Shown here in pieces: positions 63,836-64,000 of a stretch of DNA of 64,000 nucleotides. Source of the stretch: JABDKH01 sp963768565 (GTDB taxonomy: Bacteria; Bacteroidota; Rhodothermia; Rhodothermales; JABDKH01); NCBI GenBank assembly GCA_963768565.1, contig CAVYIO010000038.1:232495-296494 (forward strand), in the 5' to 3' direction. The translations under genes were made by a program, and so were the position numbers. Position 1 is the stretch's first letter, and each line of letters starts with the position of its first letter. The notes beneath the pieces were generated by a model, which worked only from the letters and a program-made list of their open reading frames with translations, ran no database searches and was not told where the DNA came from.

Positions 63836-64000
63836 GATAACCACTCCCCATGTTTATATTAATTTAATCACATTAATCTGGTTGGAATCACTATAGTACC
63901 ACCATATTTGAGAAATACTAATTCATGTCGGCCATAATAACAATGGATAGTCAGGAAGGGTTTCTTTACACATTAACGAGCGTCCGCTTTAGGATCGTTT

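Overview
The window appears to be two genomes joined at about 47,560-47,590. Positions 1-47,580 are GC-rich and read as a member of the Rhodothermota/Bacteroidota. Two large secreted proteins end in type IX secretion (Por) sorting domains, TonB-dependent receptors carry a CarboxypepD-reg-like N-terminus, and most starts lack a Shine-Dalgarno sequence. Positions 47,590-64,000 are visibly AT-rich and read as a gammaproteobacterium. Strong Shine-Dalgarno sites, an IS6-type element, several MITEs, a GlyGly-CTERM-like tail, a PEP-CTERM-like tail remnant, a gammaproteobacterial-type TrpB and periplasmic rhodanese, redoxin and cytochrome c genes support this. The last gene of part one, an inositol-phosphate nucleotidyltransferase, is cut off at the join. 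A chimeric contig is the simplest reading; a real insertion is possible but less likely.

Part one, left to right: a partial membrane protein; a TonB receptor with a partner lipoprotein; a GT2 glycosyltransferase; ilvE; two tandem FG-GAP/VCBS repeat proteins; a queuosine-precursor transporter; a MarR regulator; a PhoR/PhoB-like pair. A cobalamin-riboswitch operon follows, with a BtuB-like receptor, a BtuG-like beta-propeller lipoprotein and a BFD-like [2Fe-2S] protein, each coupled to the next by an ATGA overlap. Then come a beta-CASP nuclease, a class A beta-lactamase-like serine hydrolase, a DUF1905 protein, rnc, gcvP, an HMG-CoA lyase-like gene and an M1 aminopeptidase. Next are a DUF3109-rpoN-class V aminotransferase operon, ruvB, fdxA, ahcY, a 1366-residue M36-like protease with a T9SS tail, metK, acpP-fabF, a DUF721 protein, a TolC-like protein, MlaC, a polysaccharide flippase, and ino1 coupled to the truncated nucleotidyltransferase.

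Four conserved part-one genes (the lipoprotein, ilvE, the M1 peptidase, rpoN) carry six frameshifts. All six are repaired by removing one base, so they look like insertion-type sequence errors rather than gene decay.

Part two: an RHH-Doc toxin-antitoxin pair with a near-perfect promoter and an overlapping palindromic operator; an IS6-family element immediately after doc; trpB; cytochrome c; a TlpA-like redoxin split by an IS1595-family remnant with a perfect 8-bp target duplication; a membrane sensor with no recognised output domain; and two periplasmic rhodaneses. A region bounded by two inverted copies of a 177-bp MITE holds unusual secreted proteins: a cysteine-rich repeat protein, a protein that is about half glutamine, and an Asp-rich protein. 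A 300-bp leader-like sequence is duplicated there. The window ends with a third MITE, a PEP-CTERM-like tail remnant and a small outer-membrane beta-barrel protein. No tRNA, rRNA or CRISPR array was seen.
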